Shown here piece after piece: positions 15,013 through 25,628 of a stretch of DNA of 44,057 nucleotides; positions within the stretch are counted from its first letter, which is position 1; each line of letters opens with the position of its first letter. This stretch comes from UBA2365 sp964594045 (GTDB lineage Bacteria; Bacteroidota; Bacteroidia; Chitinophagales; Saprospiraceae). Below the pieces are notes generated by a model. That model did no database searches and was not told the origin of the DNA. It was given only the letters and a program-made list of their open reading frames with translations. The DNA is taken from positions 1-44,057 of the forward strand of contig CAZQKR010000035.1 in assembly GCA_964594045.1 (NCBI GenBank), in the 5' to 3' direction. Position numbers and translations under genes: made by a program.

Positions 15013-18000
15013 ACCTCAGGTAGATCAGTTTTTTTGTGATCAAACCATTTTTTGTTTTCAAACTATACTGGTAGATTCCCGGAGCGCCGAACATTTCTGC
15101 ATGGATAACCATTTCGTTCAAGCCTTTTCGCCTGAATTCAACAAATCTCTGAACTTCTTTACCCATTGTATTGCTCAAAATCAGTTCGATGTCCATATCT
15201 TCAGACAGCTCAAAAAATATACTGGTCTTTTGATCGAATGGATTTGGTTTGTTCTGATATAATACATCCCCAGCTTCATATGCCAGATTTGCTCCCCTTG
15301 ATTGAATAAGATCAAATAACTGAAATTGACTGATCAGTTGAGCCTGAGTGATCCTGTCAGATAAAATCAGGTTTCTGTGCTCAAAATATTCATTGTCACC
15401 TTCAATTACCAGGTAAAACAATACCTGATTTGCCTTAACCTCCATATCCTTTGATCCGTTCCAGCTCAAAGTCAATATACCGCCTGCTTCATGGATTGCA
15501 TAATCAGTAAAAACAGGGCTGATCAATCCGGGTTCTATACCTTTAAAACGGTAGGGTCCGGATAATTCTGCAGTAAATTGCATCCCCATGATCATCTCAT
15601 CCCGGTCAAAGTAGAGCGGAACCCTGATAATATTATCATTGGAAAATTCATGATCACCTGTTGAAATGGATTTAAAGCTTCTGCCACTCACTTCAGTATC
15701 TCCTGCGAACAGACTACTGGCTGATCCATTGACATCACCCATTTTTATGATGTAAAAATCCTTTTTCGTTTCATCTGAATTAAGTGCAGGCAGGAAAATG
15801 CTTTCGGAAAAATTCCATGGCGCATAAACATCACTGAATTGTTGTGTTTTAGGCACAAATCGCCAACAGTTGCTTTTGTTGAATTTATTGCTGACTCCGA
15901 GTATCAGGTTTCTGATCTCCAGAATATCAGCTCCTGAAATGGATTTTGAATTATTGACATCTGCAGCAATAATTTGATAAGGGCTTGTAAGCATTTCAAC
16001 ATTCAGAATATGCCTTTGGATAAAGATCAGGTCCAGTGTATTGATACCTGAATTGCAGCTGTTTTGATCCGATTGTGGCTTTATGGTATAATCCAATCCT
16101 CGTTCAAGCTCTTCAAAATTAAATCCACCCTGTGGTGTTGTCTTCATAAAACGTGAGTTTTCTGCAAAACTACATTCAAGCCTAACCGGTACATCAGACA
16201 TGGGTTTTTGGCTGAAAGGCTGGATCATGGCTCCTGACACAAGGAATCCCTGGTCAAATCCACATGCATCTGAATTGTCCTGAACGATCAGTTCAACCGT
16301 ACAGTAATCCTGGTTACCTGCAAGATCAGTCACCCATAATTCATACTCAAAATTTTTCTCCGTCAAACCATCCATATCGTCACAGGTTATGGTATCCACA
16401 GTGTAACTGACATCCTGAGACCAGGACAATTTTAATAAATTATCCGGAGTGCAGTTGTCATAACTATTGATATGAAAAGTTTCCGGTTCGATGGTAACCA
16501 TTCCATCTGGCGCCATTATGACTGTTGTGATATATGAAATGCACAAAGGTGTCGGATTCTTGCATTCCCTGACCGTGAATCGGTAACTGCATTTTGATAT
16601 ATTCCCACATTTATCCTCAACTGACCATTCAATCCGATACTTTCCTTGCTGTAAAATCCGGCTGAAAAATTTCCCCAGTCCAAATTGTTCAAAACTTCCG
16701 TCATCACCTGTGTCCACCCTCCAAACCCAATTCAATTCTTCCGCATCAGTACAGTCATCAGTTGCACTTGCTGTCAGTTCAACCAAACCCTCACATTGCC
16801 CAAAAACACAAATTTCTCTGTCCTGACAGTCGGAGGTGAAGACCGGAGGAATATTATTGTTCAGTTTTATAGTCTGAACATGAGTCCATTCTCCCTGGCC
16901 GGACTGAGGATCATGCTGACACCAGTCAATCACTGTCCATGTCCTGATCACCGTTTCACATGCATCGCCGACAACAGAAAAGTGTTGGTCCGTATAGCTT
17001 CCGCTGACGAGGCTGCACAGATCATCATTGAATACAGGCCTCCCGGTGACGTCAGGATGGCTATTGAGTGCAAAACATCCGGTCATCACAGTATCTGCCG
17101 GCCAGGTGATGTCAGCTCCTGAAAATGGATGTGAATCCGTAATAATGATATTTTGTTGGCAGTTTTTACTCACACCATTATTATCAGTAGCTGTGAAAAT
17201 GCGGCTGATCTGCCCAACATTGCAATTGTCAATCTGAAAATTTGATGATTCTGAGATGCTGACGAAACAATTATCCAGGGCAATACCATCCTGTCCAACA
17301 ACCCCATTGTTGAAATCATCAAAAATGACAATATTTTTTCTTTGGCTCAAGTCAGTCACCACATTTCCAAAATACTTTCCCAGATTGCCTGGGTCATAAT
17401 AGGTATCACAACTGATCTGTAGGTCAGGCGGACAAATAATGACAGGAGGCAGTTTATCCTGAACCGTGACATCTACCATACAGGTATTTTGCAAACCCTC
17501 CTGGTCCGTGATCCTTAGCGAAACTCCTATTTTTTTGCCGGCTTCTGCACAACAAAAATCTATGTAATCTCCAAATTGAAAGTTTGAAGCAATACCACAA
17601 TCATCGCTCATTTTCGCAATTTCCATGGTGATCGCACCGCAATTGTCATAAGACCCGTCATCAATTGACTCAGCAAACAACCTTGCATTGCCATCAACAG
17701 TCAAACTCACAACAGTATTTTGATCGCAAACAGCATAAGGTGGCGTTTTGTCTGAAACGATGATTTCATAACTACAATCAGCTGAATTCTGGCACTCATC
17801 TGTAGCCGTAAATACCACGGTATGTGTGCCAACTGGCAAATCTGAAACATAATAAGAATTGTTGTTCACAGTGATCATTGCCTGATTGGCCGGATTGCCA
17901 AAAATGAACACTTTTGGGATCATAGTAACTTGACCACACGCATCCCAGACTTCAGGAGCAATGAGTTTGTGCTGGTCAGAAGTGCATTTGAAAAATCCGG

Positions 18001-19285
18001 TACTGACGACCACTGAGCCCGAGTGGCAGATCATATCCGGAGGTGTATTGTCCACGATCTTTATGATCTGACCAAACTTAATGAAGTCATTGTTACACCA
18101 ATCCATCAGCAACCATTCGCGATATAGACTTATGGTATTACCGCAACCATCAAACGGAGTATCTGAATACTGTATATCAAAATCAGAACAGAAAAAAAGA
18201 TTGGGATAACCGGTTGTATCCGGTGATGGATATCCGTTATCCAGCCTGGGCCAGTCACCACCGCATTCGAAAGCAGGAAGATCGATTCCGTTGAAGTTGG
18301 GCAGGAACTGAAGATCATCAATACGTGTGCGCTGAATGTATATACTGTCCCTTGTTTGCACCAGATTGCCACTATCATCAATTCCTGTCCAGCGCCTCAC
18401 CAGTAAAGACTGAAAAGGATTGGTACAGGGAAATTTAAAGATACTGTCAGCATAACTCAACACAGCGCTTCCGCACCTGTCCCACCCTTTCAGGAAGTAT
18501 TTATTGTTCCCAAGATAGTACATTGTATCCAAAGTTGCAGTATCCAAAGGAAAACCTATGGTTTCCGGGGAAGTATCCAGAATGCAGGAAATGGTATCCT
18601 TCTTTCCCTGCATCTGTGGTGCATAATAATCCTTTACGCCTATTTTCCCTTCACAGTAATGGCCGTTGCAGGTATTGGTCACTTTGGATTGAATGGTTTG
18701 ATCGACATGTTCATGGGTCAGGATATTATCTGGTATGATCGTTCCAAATGAATCCCTCAGCTGAACCTGGAAAATATTGGATGGAGGATAATATCCTTCA
18801 AGCAACATTTCCGGAATGATCAGGGATTTGCATTCTTCATCCAGAGGTACAGTGATGGAATCATGGCATGCCATATAAATATTTCTGGCAATAAAAACCC
18901 TGACCTGGTCAGAATATACAGGCCCGTTGGGATTGAATGCCCTGCCGTAAAGGGTCAACACTACTTCACCCTTGTTGATGTCAAACGGGCCGAAACGATA
19001 TTCGGTGGCGTTATTGAACATGAGGTTTGGGACAAAAGTACCGTCACCATTGGTTTCCCACCAGATATCACCGTTGATATTCAGTGTCTGGGCACCCAAG
19101 TCTGATAATCTGACCTGTTGTCCCGGGCAAACTGACCAGTCCCGGCCGGCATATACACTTTGGGCATCCAAACCGACCTCATGGAATATCAATAAAAGCC
19201 CAACCATCCAAATCCCTGGAAAGTGGACTTTTAATTTCGTTCTCATCGCTTTATATTTTTGAAAAAATGTAATTTTCATGTTCAT
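15011..19285 (-). CDS. Giant T9SS-exported adhesin-like protein with dockerin-like segment
   Basis: A 1424-residue surface or secreted protein. After a signal peptide (cleavage near GLDAQS) it runs through many Cys-rich Ig/HYR-like units, each beginning with a variant of DNTPP...C (near residues 415, 515, 615 and 810) and containing W-x-DWC motifs. Residues 1081-1130 (LDLIFIQRHILN..., AADVNNSKSISGADILEIR) look like dockerin-type calcium-binding repeats, with a further KMGDVNGSAS. The last 82 residues (from YQNKPNPF) are a type A T9SS sorting domain. It is probably an adhesin or matrix protein; no enzyme domain was seen. An internal ATG at 19246 is an alternative start that gives a more usual signal peptide. 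The upstream 658 bp carry no gene. Confidence 0.8.
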   Translation of the reverse strand: MNMKITFFQKYKAMRTKLKVHFPGIWMVGLLLIFHEVGLDAQSVYAGRDWSVCPGQQVRLSDLGAQTLNINGDIWWETNGDGTFVPNLMFNNATEYRFGPFDINKGEVVLTLYGRAFNPNGPVYSDQVRVFIARNIYMACHDSITVPLDEECKSLIIPEMLLEGYYPPSNIFQVQLRDSFGTIIPDNILTHEHVDQTIQSKVTNTCNGHYCEGKIGVKDYYAPQMQGKKDTISCILDTSPETIGFPLDTATLDTMYYLGNNKYFLKGWDRCGSAVLSYADSIFKFPCTNPFQSLLVRRWTGIDDSGNLVQTRDSIYIQRTRIDDLQFLPNFNGIDLPAFECGGDWPRLDNGYPSPDTTGYPNLFFCSDFDIQYSDTPFDGCGNTISLYREWLLMDWCNNDFIKFGQIIKIVDNTPPDMICHSGSVVVSTGFFKCTSDQHKLIAPEVWDACGQVTMIPKVFIFGNPANQAMITVNNNSYYVSDLPVGTHTVVFTATDECQNSADCSYEIIVSDKTPPYAVCDQNTVVSLTVDGNARLFAESIDDGSYDNCGAITMEIAKMSDDCGIASNFQFGDYIDFCCAEAGKKIGVSLRITDQEGLQNTCMVDVTVQDKLPPVIICPPDLQISCDTYYDPGNLGKYFGNVVTDLSQRKNIVIFDDFNNGVVGQDGIALDNCFVSISESSNFQIDNCNVGQISRIFTATDNNGVSKNCQQNIIITDSHPFSGADITWPADTVMTGCFALNSHPDVTGRPVFNDDLCSLVSGSYTDQHFSVVGDACETVIRTWTVIDWCQHDPQSGQGEWTHVQTIKLNNNIPPVFTSDCQDREICVFGQCEGLVELTASATDDCTDAEELNWVWRVDTGDDGSFEQFGLGKFFSRILQQGKYRIEWSVEDKCGNISKCSYRFTVRECKNPTPLCISYITTVIMAPDGMVTIEPETFHINSYDNCTPDNLLKLSWSQDVSYTVDTITCDDMDGLTEKNFEYELWVTDLAGNQDYCTVELIVQDNSDACGFDQGFLVSGAMIQPFSQKPMSDVPVRLECSFAENSRFMKTTPQGGFNFEELERGLDYTIKPQSDQNSCNSGINTLDLIFIQRHILNVEMLTSPYQIIAADVNNSKSISGADILEIRNLILGVSNKFNKSNCWRFVPKTQQFSDVYAPWNFSESIFLPALNSDETKKDFYIIKMGDVNGSASSLFAGDTEVSGRSFKSISTGDHEFSNDNIIRVPLYFDRDEMIMGMQFTAELSGPYRFKGIEPGLISPVFTDYAIHEAGGILTLSWNGSKDMEVKANQVLFYLVIEGDNEYFEHRNLILSDRITQAQLISQFQLFDLIQSRGANLAYEAGDVLYQNKPNPFDQKTSIFFELSEDMDIELILSNTMGKEVQRFVEFRRKGLNEMVIHAEMFGAPGIYQYSLKTKNGLITKKLIYLR

Positions 19286-19943
19286 ATTTTTTGAGTTTTG
19301 GGGCAGTATCTTGCTGAAAAAATTTATTTGAGCCTTACTAAAACTTATATTATGATTCTTTTGTTATTATATTATACTATTTTACAATTATTTACATATT
19401 ATTTATTTTTTCATTCGTAACAACACCTATTAACTACTACATATATATCAAAACATATACCAATTTTTCATAATATATAAAATACACTTTTAAAATTTAA
19501 TATGCATTATAATAAATTTAAATATATTTGGACTGAAACTGGAAATCAGATTTGCTCCGAAGTTGGTGCAATAGCGCTCCCTAATTAATTGACGGTTAGT
19601 TGAACTGGTTAACAGGAACAGGTGAATTGCATTGATCTTCATTTTGGTCCGAACCAATGAAATGGATTTTACTCATAAAACACGCATATTCTATGGAAAC
19701 AGGTACATGTCTCCGGTTTAGCTGATACTCCGGATCAAACAAACCATGAAATCCATTGCAACTTTTAAAGTCAGAGAGATTGGTCTACTTGCTATTCATC
19801 TCAAACAAATGATCATTTGGGGTTTTTGGACTTTCACATCTCTATGAATTTAAATGATTTAAGTATCATTTTTGAAATAGGTTGCCAACAGATCACCGGA
19901 TCTCAGGACATCATCTGATTTAACCGACTTAAATAATTAAATA
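19286..19943. other. 658-bp AT-rich intergenic region
   Basis: No coding frame. The stretch at 19340-19540 is extremely AT-rich and lies upstream of the large minus-strand gene, so it probably holds its promoter, but no TAnnTTTG match at proper spacing was found. CAAATGATCATTTG (19806-19819) is a perfect palindrome, and AAATGAT/ATCATTT (19852-19858 and 19865-19871) repeats the half-site 46 bp later. These could be binding sites for a regulator. Confidence 0.35.
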
Positions 19944-22900
19944 CTAATTCGTGATATTTACGGAATTTTCTATTCTAATTGTACCATTGTCAGTATTTAA
20001 TATGGTACTGGCATTGGAACTATTGTCAGGATCCAGAAGTTCCACATTATCCAGCGTCAGGATCCCATCATTCAAAATACATCTGCCATCAGCATTTCCT
20101 GTACTGCAAATGAATTTTATACCTTCTATGGTTACAGTTTTGCCCTCAGCAATACTCAACACACCACCGGTAAAACCTGAACCGTCCACAGTGATATTTC
20201 TCGATTGAAAGCCTTCAATTGTCAGGTTTTTATCAATCTCAACCGGAGATGATAATACGATCGTTTCACCGAAAACAGGGTATTCCACTGTTACAACATC
20301 TCCTTCCTGAGCACATCCGATCGCCCCGCGCAGTGAATGCTCACCGGAATCATTGCTATTGCGGACTTCGGTGCATTTATCCAATTCAAAGTTGGTAAAA
20401 ACCATCATCTCAGAATAATTAAGAAAATACGGATCAGATGTATTGGATACCGTGAAATTGGTTCCGTCAACTGCTTCATTTCCGTTATACTTATACCAGG
20501 TACCCGTTACATCAAAATTCGGGTAAACATCATGTCCGGCTGCCGGATCCAGGTTAGCCACCACTATGACATGTCTGCCGTCAGAAGAGGAAAGCCTCAT
20601 GACCCTGGGTTCTGTGATATTGTTTGCGCCCAATCCGATATTTCCATAATCGGGTATGGTCGAATAAATGTCATACTGATCCCTGATCTTGAGTAATCTT
20701 GAAACCAAATTGTAGAGTTCCCTGCGCTTTGAATTTTCATAATAATTCCATTTTGGCGGTTTTTCACCGGTTCTCCCGTTGAAATCAATACTGATATCAT
20801 AACCGAGTTCCTGAAATTGCCATAGCATCCTCGGCCCGGGCAATAGAAGATTGAACGTCAGGCCAATTTTTAACCTGTCCACGATAGCTGCCAAAGAATC
20901 AGCAGCGGTCGTTTTTGGACCTGCAAATGCTGACCAATTAAACCAGGATTTAACCTCATAACCCAGTCTTTGTTCATCATGACTTTCAGCATAACTCATC
21001 AGATTGGCATAAGTAAAATCTTTGGCCGGAGAATTGTACACCCCACTATTGTAGATATCCGTGTTGTCACCAGGCCAACCCAGAATAAAATTTTTAACAT
21101 CATTGTGATGGCCCACTCCACTCCACATCAATATGCCTTGATCGGCCAGGTACTTCTCTTCATAGAAATCTGCAAGATGTTCGAAAATCACTACAGCCCC
21201 TGGGTTTCGGGTTTTCATTCCATTTGCCATCCTTAATAACAAGTCTACCCTGTCCTGATCATACGAACCAGCCCAGGGATCTCCAGGATCGGGAGCAGTT
21301 TGTCCAAAGCCTTTAGTGAAATCAAATCTGAATCCGTCGAAATTGAATTCCTGCAACCAGTGATCCAAAATCCGGTCAACCATGTTCTGGGTGTGCTCAC
21401 TCTCGTGATTCCAGTCTGCTCCCCAGTGGCCGTTAGGGTCATAGACCATTCTGTGATCAGGATTGAACCAGGGATTGTCATTTGCGGGTTTATTTTCATC
21501 CTCATTCCAATACATTTTTGCCATTACATTGCTGAAGAAGGCATGATTGAGCACCATATCATTAAAAACTAAAATCTCCCTCTTGTGGCATTCATCCACA
21601 AACTTTTTCAGATCTTCTGCTGTACCATATGCTTTGTCAGGTGCAAAATAAAAATTGGGATTGTAACCCCAACTGGAATTCCCTTCAAATTCGGACACGG
21701 GCATCACATGTATCGCATTAACGCCAAGTCCCTTTAAATAATCCAGTTTTCCAATGGCTGCAAGATAAGTACCTTCTTCCGTAAAATCCCTGAAAAGCAA
21801 CTCATAAACATTCAGTTCATTGATCCCAGGATGCGTGAATTCGGGAGCGGTCCACGAATATTCCTCCTGCAAGGTCTGCAAAACAGAAGCCCTGTCAACA
21901 GCTTCTTCCCGGTATCCGATCAAATCCGGATAAACCGATGGGGGTATGTATTGATCATCAAAATCAGAAACTTTGTGTGTATAAGGATCCGCCAGCATCA
22001 GTTCTCCGTCGATAAAATACTGAAAAACATATTCCTGACCTGGAACAAGCCCGTTCAGCTCTATCCACCAGTAATCGCCCCTGTCTCCATCATTATCAGC
22101 ATCTGTAGTACCATCCCATCCATCCCTGTCCCGGTTCATTTTGCAGGATTCGTATGGATTCCAGCCGTTGAAATCTCCGACAACGTAAACCACTTCTTTG
22201 GCTGTGGTTGTCGATGTCCCGGATATACTTCCGGTACCCTTCTTATATCTGGTATAGCTTGGTGCATGCAGAACCAATGTGACTTTAGTCGGATCATCTT
22301 CATGATAATTGATACCGGGAACTGTCCAGGATGGCCTGGGCAATTCCTGTACCGGACCATATCCCCTTACATAGAAAGTTTTGTATTTGAGCGTTCCGCT
22401 AAAATCAGCAGTCAATTTATACTTCTTCAATTGAGTGGAGGTAACAGCAATACCATAGGTAAAATCCGCTCCTCCTGATTGAATAGTGATCGATGAAATG
22501 ATATCTCCGGTAAGGGTATCAATTTCAGCCAATGCCCATGTCAAAGGTGGATCATTTGCTTCAGCGGTCAAATTCAATGTGGAACCGACTACACCATAAT
22601 GTACCGGGTTGGAAGGGTTTGTGATGTTGAAGTAGTCACCCGGATCGACCGGATTATGATAATTATCACCGTTATTGTCCACTTTGACATTTCCGGCAGC
22701 ATTTCTGAAAAGGAAATTCAAACCAAAAATATCATCTTCCTCAGAAACGTTGTAAGCATTCCTTAAACCGGGTGATATGACGATCTGCCAGACATCCTCT
22801 CCTGTGCCGGTCATTTGTCCAACACCGTCATCCTGTCCCCAGTTGCCAATGACATATTCAAAGTTAGTCACATTTTGATCGTCAGTTGAAATACCAGAGT

Positions 22901-23822
22901 GCAAATATACTTTTGATGCCCCTTCCAAAGCAGTTCCTTCTGCATCAAATGTAATGGTAATGATCTCAGTGTCATCAGGAAAGGATGGAACAACGGTCAC
23001 TGAGCCTGATTGTACGGTGTAGTTGTAATTGTTACCGTTATTAGTGTTACCATTTATGGTATACCAATCCGCATCGCTGTGCGAAATACTCAGTCCGGTC
23101 CCGGAAGTAAAAACATAATAATCAACCTCAGTATCAGCGTTTTGGGCAGGAATTTCCGCTGTAAAAACAGTACCTGAACCTGACATCTGCTGAATGGATG
23201 AAGTGCTCCAGTTGTTGGTGGTATACCTGAGATAAAGGCTTTGTCCTGAACTTAAAGTTCCGTCTGTATTTGCATTCACAGTCACAACCGATCCAGGTAG
23301 CACACTGGTAGCAAGAGGTGATTGGGTTACATCAACTACATTCCGAATAGCTCCCTGAATTTCAAAAACGATGAGTTGAGGTAAATTGGAAATTCCATTA
23401 CCGTGTTTTGTCCTGAAAACGTAATAATAATTAGTAACTCCACCGGAAACATTGATGTAATAAGCTTTCCCATGATTGGAGCCCCAGGTTTCCAAATTCG
23501 TAGGGGTTGAAAGATTGATCTGAACATCAGATGTACCGGTTGGTCCGTGCATTGCCTGTGATGCACCAAGATCCCAATGTGTATAAAGCCGGAAGTACCT
23601 ATAGCCATTTCCATAGGAATTTTGATAAGTTTTTCCAAAAGAACTTCCAAACCCTGTTCCGGACCAAAAATCATTAATGTCCCAACCTGCTCCCCACCCA
23701 TCAGCAGATCTGAAACTGTTCTGGCCAAATCCTACTACTGTCAGGCCAATCAAAATAAGGGTGAAAAATATTTTGAAAAACTCGATTATTTTTTTTACAC
23801 TATCATACATTTCAATAACCAA
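19944..23822 (-). CDS. Secreted multi-domain GH13 alpha-amylase-like enzyme
   Basis: A 1292-residue secreted enzyme of glycoside hydrolase family 13, acting on alpha-glucans. After the signal peptide, residues 35-480 contain beta-sandwich modules. A CBM48/E-set-like unit follows (VVYVVGDFNGWNP, about 545-620). The (beta/alpha)8 domain spans about 665-1060 with the four conserved regions: DMVLNH (755-760), GFRFDFTK (nucleophile Asp834), VIFEHL (acid/base Glu881) and SHDEQ (His948, Asp949). All catalytic residues are intact. A C-terminal all-beta domain follows, then a SLRGAIGCAQEGDVV start of a beta-helix-like repeat (from 1164). No T9SS sorting domain is recognisable at the C-terminus. An ATG at 23810 is an alternative start. 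Confidence 0.85.
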   Translation of the reverse strand: MVIEMYDSVKKIIEFFKIFFTLILIGLTVVGFGQNSFRSADGWGAGWDINDFWSGTGFGSSFGKTYQNSYGNGYRYFRLYTHWDLGASQAMHGPTGTSDVQINLSTPTNLETWGSNHGKAYYINVSGGVTNYYYVFRTKHGNGISNLPQLIVFEIQGAIRNVVDVTQSPLATSVLPGSVVTVNANTDGTLSSGQSLYLRYTTNNWSTSSIQQMSGSGTVFTAEIPAQNADTEVDYYVFTSGTGLSISHSDADWYTINGNTNNGNNYNYTVQSGSVTVVPSFPDDTEIITITFDAEGTALEGASKVYLHSGISTDDQNVTNFEYVIGNWGQDDGVGQMTGTGEDVWQIVISPGLRNAYNVSEEDDIFGLNFLFRNAAGNVKVDNNGDNYHNPVDPGDYFNITNPSNPVHYGVVGSTLNLTAEANDPPLTWALAEIDTLTGDIISSITIQSGGADFTYGIAVTSTQLKKYKLTADFSGTLKYKTFYVRGYGPVQELPRPSWTVPGINYHEDDPTKVTLVLHAPSYTRYKKGTGSISGTSTTTAKEVVYVVGDFNGWNPYESCKMNRDRDGWDGTTDADNDGDRGDYWWIELNGLVPGQEYVFQYFIDGELMLADPYTHKVSDFDDQYIPPSVYPDLIGYREEAVDRASVLQTLQEEYSWTAPEFTHPGINELNVYELLFRDFTEEGTYLAAIGKLDYLKGLGVNAIHVMPVSEFEGNSSWGYNPNFYFAPDKAYGTAEDLKKFVDECHKREILVFNDMVLNHAFFSNVMAKMYWNEDENKPANDNPWFNPDHRMVYDPNGHWGADWNHESEHTQNMVDRILDHWLQEFNFDGFRFDFTKGFGQTAPDPGDPWAGSYDQDRVDLLLRMANGMKTRNPGAVVIFEHLADFYEEKYLADQGILMWSGVGHHNDVKNFILGWPGDNTDIYNSGVYNSPAKDFTYANLMSYAESHDEQRLGYEVKSWFNWSAFAGPKTTAADSLAAIVDRLKIGLTFNLLLPGPRMLWQFQELGYDISIDFNGRTGEKPPKWNYYENSKRRELYNLVSRLLKIRDQYDIYSTIPDYGNIGLGANNITEPRVMRLSSSDGRHVIVVANLDPAAGHDVYPNFDVTGTWYKYNGNEAVDGTNFTVSNTSDPYFLNYSEMMVFTNFELDKCTEVRNSNDSGEHSLRGAIGCAQEGDVVTVEYPVFGETIVLSSPVEIDKNLTIEGFQSRNITVDGSGFTGGVLSIAEGKTVTIEGIKFICSTGNADGRCILNDGILTLDNVELLDPDNSSNASTILNTDNGTIRIENSVNITN

Positions 23823-23869
23823 CGGTGTTTAAACATTCAAATTCTAAAACAAAGACTTACACAGATTAT

Positions 23870-25081
23870 TTATTCCACATATAGCACCAATCCCTTGAGA
23901 TAGCTTCCTTCAGGATGAAAAATGCTCACCGGATGATCTGCCGGCTGGCTCAACCGGTGTATGATCTTCACCTGCCTGCCTGCATCCAATGCTGCAGAAA
24001 GCGCCATCGATTCAAAAAGTTCCGGTGTTACGAGTTGGGAACAGGAAAAAGTAAATAGTAACCCGCCATTTGCAATTTTTTTTATTGCACTGTAATTCAG
24101 ATACTTATATCCCAGAATCGCCTTGTGCCTGGATTCTTTATGCTTGGCAAATGCAGGTGGATCCAAAATGATCAGTTCGAAGTCGCTCTCCATTTCCTGC
24201 AAATAATCCTTAACATCCGCAACAACAGCCTGATGCTTTTCACTTAATTCGGGGCAATTCAACACTACATTTTTTTGTGCCATTTCGACAGCATTTGCAG
24301 AACTATCCACCGAAAAAACAGACCGTGCACCATTTTTCAAGGCATAAACGCTGAAACCACCGGTGTACGAAAACAAATTCAACACTTTTTTCCCATTTGC
24401 GTATTTGCCCACCAAAAAGCGGTTTTCCCGCTGATCCAGAAAAAAACCTGTTTTTTGTCCGAACATATAATCCACGATAAATGAATATCCGTTTTCACTG
24501 ATCAAAACAGGATTCTGTACACTGGTCCCTGTCAAAAAAAGCTGCTCTGGTGGCATCTCTTCTTTTCGGGAGTAGATGCTTTTATCGTAAACGGCAAGTA
24601 GTTTCTCACCCAACACCAATTTAAGTGCAAGTGCAATTTCTTGCCTCGATTTATACATACCGAGGGATTGAGCTAAAAAAACCACCAGACCGTTGTAATA
24701 ATCCAGGATAAGGCCGGGCAAACCATCGCCTTCGGCAAAGACCAGCCGCCAGGCGTTGGTTTCAGTATCATCAGTCAAACCCAGGATCTCTCGTTGCTTC
24801 CAGGCAGCCGAAAGTTTTTCAACCCAAAAATCCTGGTTGATTTCCCTTTGTTCAAAAGAGATCAGTTTAGCAGCTATCGATCCGTTTTCCCAAAAACCGG
24901 TTGCCGTGTAATTACCTGCAGCATCAAAAACCTCAACCGGCTCACCTTCAAACAGTTTTCCTGACCGGGATTTGATCGCTCCTGAAAACAACCAGGGATG
25001 TTTTCTGAGCAGGGACTGTTCCCTTCCATTATTCAATGTCACAGAGGGATAGCGGGATATTTTCTTTTGTTGTGGTGGCAT
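23870..25081 (-). CDS. rlmI: 23S rRNA (cytosine-C5) methyltransferase, RlmI family
   Basis: A 403-residue cytoplasmic rRNA methyltransferase of the RlmI/YccW family, which makes m5C1962 in E. coli 23S rRNA. The N-terminal PUA RNA-binding domain (about 12-80, with RKHPWLFSGAI) is followed by an EEHEC-like region and the SAM domain. That domain has motif I NLFSYTGGFS (235-244), the VDSSANA ribose-binding loop, LDPPAFAK (306-313) and the catalytic cysteine in FSCSQ (Cys347). Length and order match the family. It lies 47 bp upstream of the GH13 gene on the same strand, so read-through is possible, though the functions are unrelated. Confidence 0.88.
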   Translation of the reverse strand: MPPQQKKISRYPSVTLNNGREQSLLRKHPWLFSGAIKSRSGKLFEGEPVEVFDAAGNYTATGFWENGSIAAKLISFEQREINQDFWVEKLSAAWKQREILGLTDDTETNAWRLVFAEGDGLPGLILDYYNGLVVFLAQSLGMYKSRQEIALALKLVLGEKLLAVYDKSIYSRKEEMPPEQLFLTGTSVQNPVLISENGYSFIVDYMFGQKTGFFLDQRENRFLVGKYANGKKVLNLFSYTGGFSVYALKNGARSVFSVDSSANAVEMAQKNVVLNCPELSEKHQAVVADVKDYLQEMESDFELIILDPPAFAKHKESRHKAILGYKYLNYSAIKKIANGGLLFTFSCSQLVTPELFESMALSAALDAGRQVKIIHRLSQPADHPVSIFHPEGSYLKGLVLYVE

Positions 25082-25268
25082 AATAATTTAAACTAATCTC
25101 CGAAAAATTAATTTCTTTCGGTTGGCTGATAATGGTCTGAGCAGTCTTCTGCAACGGCGATAAACAGAAAACTGAATCTTTTTGAACAAATATATAACTT
25201 TTTGGAGTTTTGTTTGTTTATTTGCCAACACACAAAAAGTTTATAAAAACAGTTAAAATATATTGACC

Positions 25269-25628
25269 ATGTCTATAAATACGGATATCGAAAGACCATT
25301 TCAGGAAGTTACAATGGAAGGTGCCCACGACGTAAAAATGAAAATCCTTATCGGAATTCCTGATGGTTCATCCAATATCATCATGCGTCATTTTTCAGTT
25401 TCGCCTCAAGGGCATACCCCCCGGCATCAACACGATTATGAGCATGTGGTCAAAATTGAAAAAAACAAAGGCATTTTTGTGGATGCAGAAGGAAAAGAAC
25501 ATATTGTTACCGAAGGAATGAGCCTTTATGTTGACCCGAACACTGACCATCAATTCCGGAATCCATTTGAACAGCCGTTTGAATTTCTTTGTATTATTCC
25601 CAATCCGGAAAAAAACAGATGCTGTTGA
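25269..25628 (+). CDS. Cupin-domain protein
   Basis: A 119-residue single-domain cupin. The first cupin motif, GHTPRHQHDYEHVVKI, holds two His and a Glu spaced for metal binding (H-x-H-x3-E), and the second motif, PNTDHQFRNPFEQPFEFL, supplies the fourth His. This implies a metal-binding beta barrel. Small cupins include isomerases, dioxygenases and sensors, so no reaction can be given. It ends in a CC pair. I start at the ATG at 25269; an in-frame TTG lies 6 bp upstream. It is divergent from rlmI and separated from iorA by 365 bp. Confidence 0.75.
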   Translation: MSINTDIERPFQEVTMEGAHDVKMKILIGIPDGSSNIIMRHFSVSPQGHTPRHQHDYEHVVKIEKNKGIFVDAEGKEHIVTEGMSLYVDPNTDHQFRNPFEQPFEFLCIIPNPEKNRCC

